Source: Rubrivivax sp. (GTDB lineage Bacteria; Pseudomonadota; Gammaproteobacteria; Burkholderiales; Burkholderiaceae_C). From it: DNA of 64,000 nucleotides. A program made the position numbers and the translations under genes. Where the stretch lies: contig DYOR01000003.1 of NCBI GenBank assembly GCA_020720385.1, positions 1,957 through 65,956 of the forward strand, read 5' to 3'. Position 1 is the first letter of the stretch; each line of letters starts with the position of its first letter. Below, piece after piece: positions 59,164 through 64,000 of the stretch. The notes under the pieces were generated by a model, which worked only from the letters and a program-made list of their open reading frames with translations, was not told where the DNA came from and ran no database searches.

Positions 59164-60303
59164 TCAATCGATGGTCTGGCGGTAGCGCAGCATGGAGATC
59201 AGCGCCATCACGGCGATGAAGGCGGCGATGGCCGCCGCCTCGGGCCACAGCGCGCCGAAGCTCGAGCCCTTGAGCATGATGGCGCGCACGATGCGCAGGA
59301 AATGCGTCAGCGGCAGGACCTCGCCGATCACCTGCGCCCAGCGCGGCATGCCGCGGAAGGGGAACATGAAGCCCGAGAGCAGGACGTTGGGCAGGAAGTA
59401 GAACACCGTCATCTGCATGCTCTGCAGCTGCGAGCGCGCGACGGTGGAGAAGGCGAAGCCCACGGCCAGCGTGGCGGTGATGAAGAGCAGCACCATCGCC
59501 GTGAGCAGGCCGAAGCTGCCCGCCATGGGCACGCCGAAGAGCCAGCGCGAGGTGGCATAGATGAGCAGCACCTGGCCGTAGCCGAAGATGACGTAGGGCA
59601 GGATCTTGCCGGCCATCATTTCCAGCGGGCGCACGGGGGTGGCGAGCAGGTTTTCCAGCGTGCCGCGCTCGCGCTCGCGCGTCATTGCCATGGCCGTCAT
59701 CATCACCAGCGTCATCGTCAGGATCACGCCCATCAGTCCCGGCACCACGTTGTACGCGGTCAGGCCCTCGGGGTTGTAGCGCCGGTGCAGCCGCACTTCG
59801 AACGGCGCCGCGCCGGCGCGCCGCTGGGCGGTGGCGCCCTGCAGGTCGTGCGACAGCGCCAGGCCGGGCAGGGCGAGCAGGGCGGCCACGGCGGGCCCGG
59901 TGGCGGCGGGGTCGCTGGCGTCGGCATAGACCACCAGCGGCGGTTGCTCGCCGCGCAGCAGCCGGCGCGAGAAGTCCGCCGGGAAGACGAGGGCGAACTG
60001 CACCTTGCCGCTGGCCAGGAGCTGCTCGGCCTGGCTGTCGGAGACGCTGCCCAGGAGGTGGAAGTAGTCGGTGTTCTCCGCCGCGCGCACGATGCTGCGC
60101 ACGAGCGGCGAGTCGTCCAGCGCGACGACCACCGTGGGCAGCTGGCGCGGGTCGCCGTTGATGGCGTAGCCGAAGAGCACCAGCTGCATGATGGGCACGC
60201 CGATGAGCATGGCGAAGGTGAGCCGCTCGCGGCGCAACTGCACCAGCTCCTTGAGCAGCACCGCCAGGATGCGGCCCCAGCTACGCGAAATTGTCCTGAG
60301 CAT
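59164..60303 (-). CDS. ABC-2 type permease of a YhiI/YbhFSR-like exporter
   Basis: 379 aa. One N-terminal span is followed by a large extracytoplasmic part (about 45-175) and five C-terminal spans (GLMGVILTMTLVMMTAMAMT and onward), with the RERERGTLENLL cytoplasmic motif. It forms the membrane part of an efflux complex with the ATPase that overlaps it by 23 bp. The substrate is unknown. Confidence 0.9.
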   Translation of the reverse strand: MLRTISRSWGRILAVLLKELVQLRRERLTFAMLIGVPIMQLVLFGYAINGDPRQLPTVVVALDDSPLVRSIVRAAENTDYFHLLGSVSDSQAEQLLASGKVQFALVFPADFSRRLLRGEQPPLVVYADASDPAATGPAVAALLALPGLALSHDLQGATAQRRAGAAPFEVRLHRRYNPEGLTAYNVVPGLMGVILTMTLVMMTAMAMTRERERGTLENLLATPVRPLEMMAGKILPYVIFGYGQVLLIYATSRWLFGVPMAGSFGLLTAMVLLFITATLAVGFAFSTVARSQLQSMQMTVFYFLPNVLLSGFMFPFRGMPRWAQVIGEVLPLTHFLRIVRAIMLKGSSFGALWPEAAAIAAFIAVMALISMLRYRQTID

Positions 60304-61204
60304 GCTGCGTCAGCGCGATGAAGACGTCCTCGAGCCCGGTGGCGATGGGCGTGACGCGCCAGGCATGGCCGCTCGCGCGTTCGGCGAGCCACGCGGGCAG
60401 GTCCTCGCCGCGCGGGGCACTCACGTGCACGGCACTGCCGAAGGGCACGACCATCCAGCGCGCGTCGGACTGCAGCAGCGTGCTCGCGGCGCCGAGCTGC
60501 TCGCCGCGCAGCTCCCAGGTGTGCAGGCCGGCGTGCGCGATCACCTCCTCGGCGGTGCCGGCGGCGAGCAGCTTGCCGTAGGAGATGTAGGCCAGCCGGT
60601 GGCAGCGCTCGGCCTCGTCCATGTAGTGCGTGGAGACGAGCACCGTGAGGCCCTGCGCGGCCAGGCTGTGGATCTGCTGCCAGAAGTCGCGCCGCGCCTT
60701 GGGGTCGACGCCGGCGGTGGGCTCGTCCAGCAGCAGCAGTTCGGGCTCGTGGAGCATGCAGGTGGCCAGGGCCAGGCGCTGCTTCCAGCCGCCCGACAAG
60801 GTGCCCGCCAGCTGCCTGCGCCGACCCTGCAGCCCAAGTTGCACCAGGGCCTCGTCGACGACGCGGCGGCGCGCGGACATGCCGTAGGCGCGTGCGACGA
60901 AGTCCAGGTTCTCCTCGATCGACAGGTCCTCGTACAGGCCGAAGCGCTGTGTCATGTAGCCCACCCGGCGCTTGATGCGCCGCGCTTCGCGGCGGATGTC
61001 GTGGCCCAGGCAGGAGCCTTCGCCGGCATCGGCATCGAGCAGCCCGCAGAGCATGCGGATGGTGGTCGTCTTGCCGCTGCCGTTGGGGCCGAGAAAGCCA
61101 CAGATCTCGCCGCGGCGCACGCGGATGTCCAGCGCGTCGACCACGGCACGGCCGGCGAAGCGCTTGGTCAGCCCGCGCACGTCGATGGCGAACTCCTCGC
61201 TCAC
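60281..61204 (-). CDS. ABC exporter ATPase
   Basis: 307 aa. The Walker A is GPNGSGKTTT, the signature LSGGWKQRLALA and the Walker B LLLLDEPTAGVD. The start is GTG 61204, overlapping the stop of the adaptor gene (GTGA), because the reading phase upstream is inside that gene. It energises the ABC-2 permease encoded next. Confidence 0.92.
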   Translation of the reverse strand: MSEEFAIDVRGLTKRFAGRAVVDALDIRVRRGEICGFLGPNGSGKTTTIRMLCGLLDADAGEGSCLGHDIRREARRIKRRVGYMTQRFGLYEDLSIEENLDFVARAYGMSARRRVVDEALVQLGLQGRRRQLAGTLSGGWKQRLALATCMLHEPELLLLDEPTAGVDPKARRDFWQQIHSLAAQGLTVLVSTHYMDEAERCHRLAYISYGKLLAAGTAEEVIAHAGLHTWELRGEQLGAASTLLQSDARWMVVPFGSAVHVSAPRGEDLPAWLAERASGHAWRVTPIATGLEDVFIALTQHAQDNFA

Positions 61205-62187
61205 GGCACGGCCTTGGCCAGGCGCACGTCCACGGGTTGCCCGGGCTTGAGCGCGCCGGGGTCGGCGGGGTCGGCCTCGACCATGAAGACGAGCTTGCTG
61301 CGGCTGCCGATGCTGTAGATCACCGGCGGGGTGAACTCGGCCTGCGGCGAGATGAAACGCACGCGCGCGGTCAGACCCGGGGCGCAGCCGTCGCAGGCCA
61401 CCGAGACCACCTGGCCCACCGCCACGCGCGGCAACTCGGGCTCGGGCACGAAGAAGCGCAGCTTCACCGCGCCCGGCGGCAGCAGGGCGAGCACCGGCGC
61501 ACCGGCCGGGACCCATTCGCCGACGCGGTACAGGGTGTCGTAGACCAGCGCGGCGGTGGGGGCGCTGCGCTGCCTCTGGCCCGCTCGCCACTGCGCCAGC
61601 GCCAGGTCGGCCTGCGCGCCGCGCGCGGCGGCGGCGGCCGCGGCGATGGCGTCGCGCCGTGCGGCCTCGGCGGCAAACGCGCGCTGGGCCTGCAGCTCGC
61701 CCACGCGTGCGGCATCGCGCTCGCGTGCCGCCACCAGGGTGTCGAGCTGCAGCGCGGCGATGAAGCCTTGTGCGACGAGCAGCCGGTTGCGCTCCAGCGT
61801 CGCCGTCGACGCCGCCAGGGTGGCGCGGGCCTGCGCCAGCTGCTGCTCGATCTGCTGCAGCTCCAGCGGCCGGCGGCCCTTGCGCAGGTCGGCTTCCTGC
61901 GCCGCGGCCTGCTCGCTGCGCGCGCGCGCGCCGTCGCGGGCCAGCACCTCGGCCTCGGGGTCGAGCACGTAGAGCAGTTGGCCGACCTTGACCTGGTCGC
62001 CGCGCTTCACGGCCAGGGAGCGCAGCTCGCCAGCGCTGCCGGCGGCGATGTAGACGAGCTCGGCCTCGGCGTAGCCGGCCAGCGCGCCGTCCGGTGCCGA
62101 GGCGCTGCAGCCGGCCAGTGCCAGGCCGAGGGAGAAGAGCAGGGCGAGGGGGCGGACGAGAAGGCGGGTGACGGGCGGATGGCGCAT
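61201..62187 (-). CDS. HlyD-family lipoprotein adaptor of the ABC exporter
   Basis: 328 aa with a lipoprotein signal (LALAGC, Cys27). The first lipoyl half is GELRSLAVKRGDQVKVGQLLYVLD, followed by a long Ala-rich coiled coil (about 75-200). It is similar to YhiI/YbhG adaptors. It is the first gene of the adaptor-ATPase-permease operon and has no outer membrane partner nearby. Confidence 0.9.
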   Translation of the reverse strand: MRHPPVTRLLVRPLALLFSLGLALAGCSASAPDGALAGYAEAELVYIAAGSAGELRSLAVKRGDQVKVGQLLYVLDPEAEVLARDGARARSEQAAAQEADLRKGRRPLELQQIEQQLAQARATLAASTATLERNRLLVAQGFIAALQLDTLVAARERDAARVGELQAQRAFAAEAARRDAIAAAAAAARGAQADLALAQWRAGQRQRSAPTAALVYDTLYRVGEWVPAGAPVLALLPPGAVKLRFFVPEPELPRVAVGQVVSVACDGCAPGLTARVRFISPQAEFTPPVIYSIGSRSKLVFMVEADPADPGALKPGQPVDVRLAKAVP

Positions 62188-62226
62188 GGCGGGATCTCCA
62201 CGCCTATCGTGCCACGCCGCCGTGCC

Positions 62227-63891
<1,665 letters not shown>

Positions 63892-64000
63892 GGCTGGGGG
63901 GAATCCGGTTGCGAGCGCAAAACCCATGATTATCCGGGACGCCCGTACAATCGCCCTCAGCGTCGTGGCATCCAGTCATCGCGGCGCCGTCGATTCCGAC
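63892..64000. other. upstream region of ettA at the window end
   Basis: 109 bp with no gene seen. On the minus strand it should contain the ettA promoter; no strong motif is evident. Confidence 0.4.

Overview
This window looks like a chromosomal 'sulfur island' of a very GC-rich betaproteobacterium, most likely of the order Burkholderiales (Sphaerotilus/Leptothrix/Rubrivivax-like; this is an inference from GC, HiPIP, SoeABC, gene style and GC-rich intergenic repeats, not a verified identification). Almost every gene serves dissimilatory sulfur metabolism, and the region is tightly packed with many ATGA/GTGA overlaps. I saw no transposase, integrase, rRNA, tRNA or CRISPR array.

Region 1 (1-3109): a minus-strand five-gene unit divergent from dsrA. 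It encodes a 71-aa protein, a Cas6/Cmx6-like RAMP protein with no CRISPR nearby, a DsrC paralogue lacking the C-terminal active cysteine, a 217-aa unknown protein and a TauD-like dioxygenase. Region 2 (3110-18956): a reverse-dissimilatory sulfite reductase (rDsr) cluster, dsrABEFHC-MK-(sqr)-L-JOP-N-R, then a siroheme methyltransferase, a secreted SCP2-like protein and a rhodanese. A sulfide:quinone oxidoreductase-like gene sits between dsrK and dsrL, and a foldable spacer separates dsrC from dsrM. Region 3 (18961-20834): a cytoplasmic NarX/NarL-like two-component pair.

Region 4 (21145-30031): soeABC (sulfite:quinone oxidoreductase), a TauE-type exporter, a small membrane protein, a tandem universal stress protein, a carboxymuconolactone-decarboxylase/Rieske fusion and a FadL-type porin. 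Region 5 (30165-31927, minus): a secreted haem-motif/triple-rhodanese protein and a tiny secreted peptide ending in GGC. Region 6 (32310-37331): two YeeE/YedE half-transporters and a PhsABC/PsrABC-type thiosulfate or polysulfide reductase, behind an FNR-like box and a GGGTAT palindrome. Region 7 (37423-43207, minus): AhpD-like, OsmC, DUF156 (CsoR/CstR-like) regulator, DUF2892, RND pump and its adaptor.

Region 8 (43357-51373): soxYZAXB without soxCD, a secreted DsrE-like protein, a cytochrome c4-like protein, fccAB (flavocytochrome c sulfide dehydrogenase) and a SoxH-like metallohydrolase. Region 9 (51514-64000): more general genes, namely ccoG, an LhgO-like oxidase, HiPIP, a zinc-ribbon protein, a second two-component system, a quinone oxidoreductase, an ABC exporter and ettA.

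Together the genes describe sulfide oxidation (FCC, SQR), thiosulfate oxidation by a truncated Sox system (no SoxCD, so sulfane sulfur should be stored or passed to rDsr), cytoplasmic oxidation of persulfide to sulfite (DsrEFH/DsrC/DsrAB/DsrMKJOP/DsrL) and sulfite to sulfate (SoeABC). A separate anaerobic-looking reductase branch is also present. A recurring 16-bp palindrome family (ATACCC-N4-GGGTAT) at several divergent promoters suggests that the DUF156 regulator ties the branches together. The least explained parts are the Cas6-like/DsrC-like divergon and the structured dsrC-dsrM spacer.
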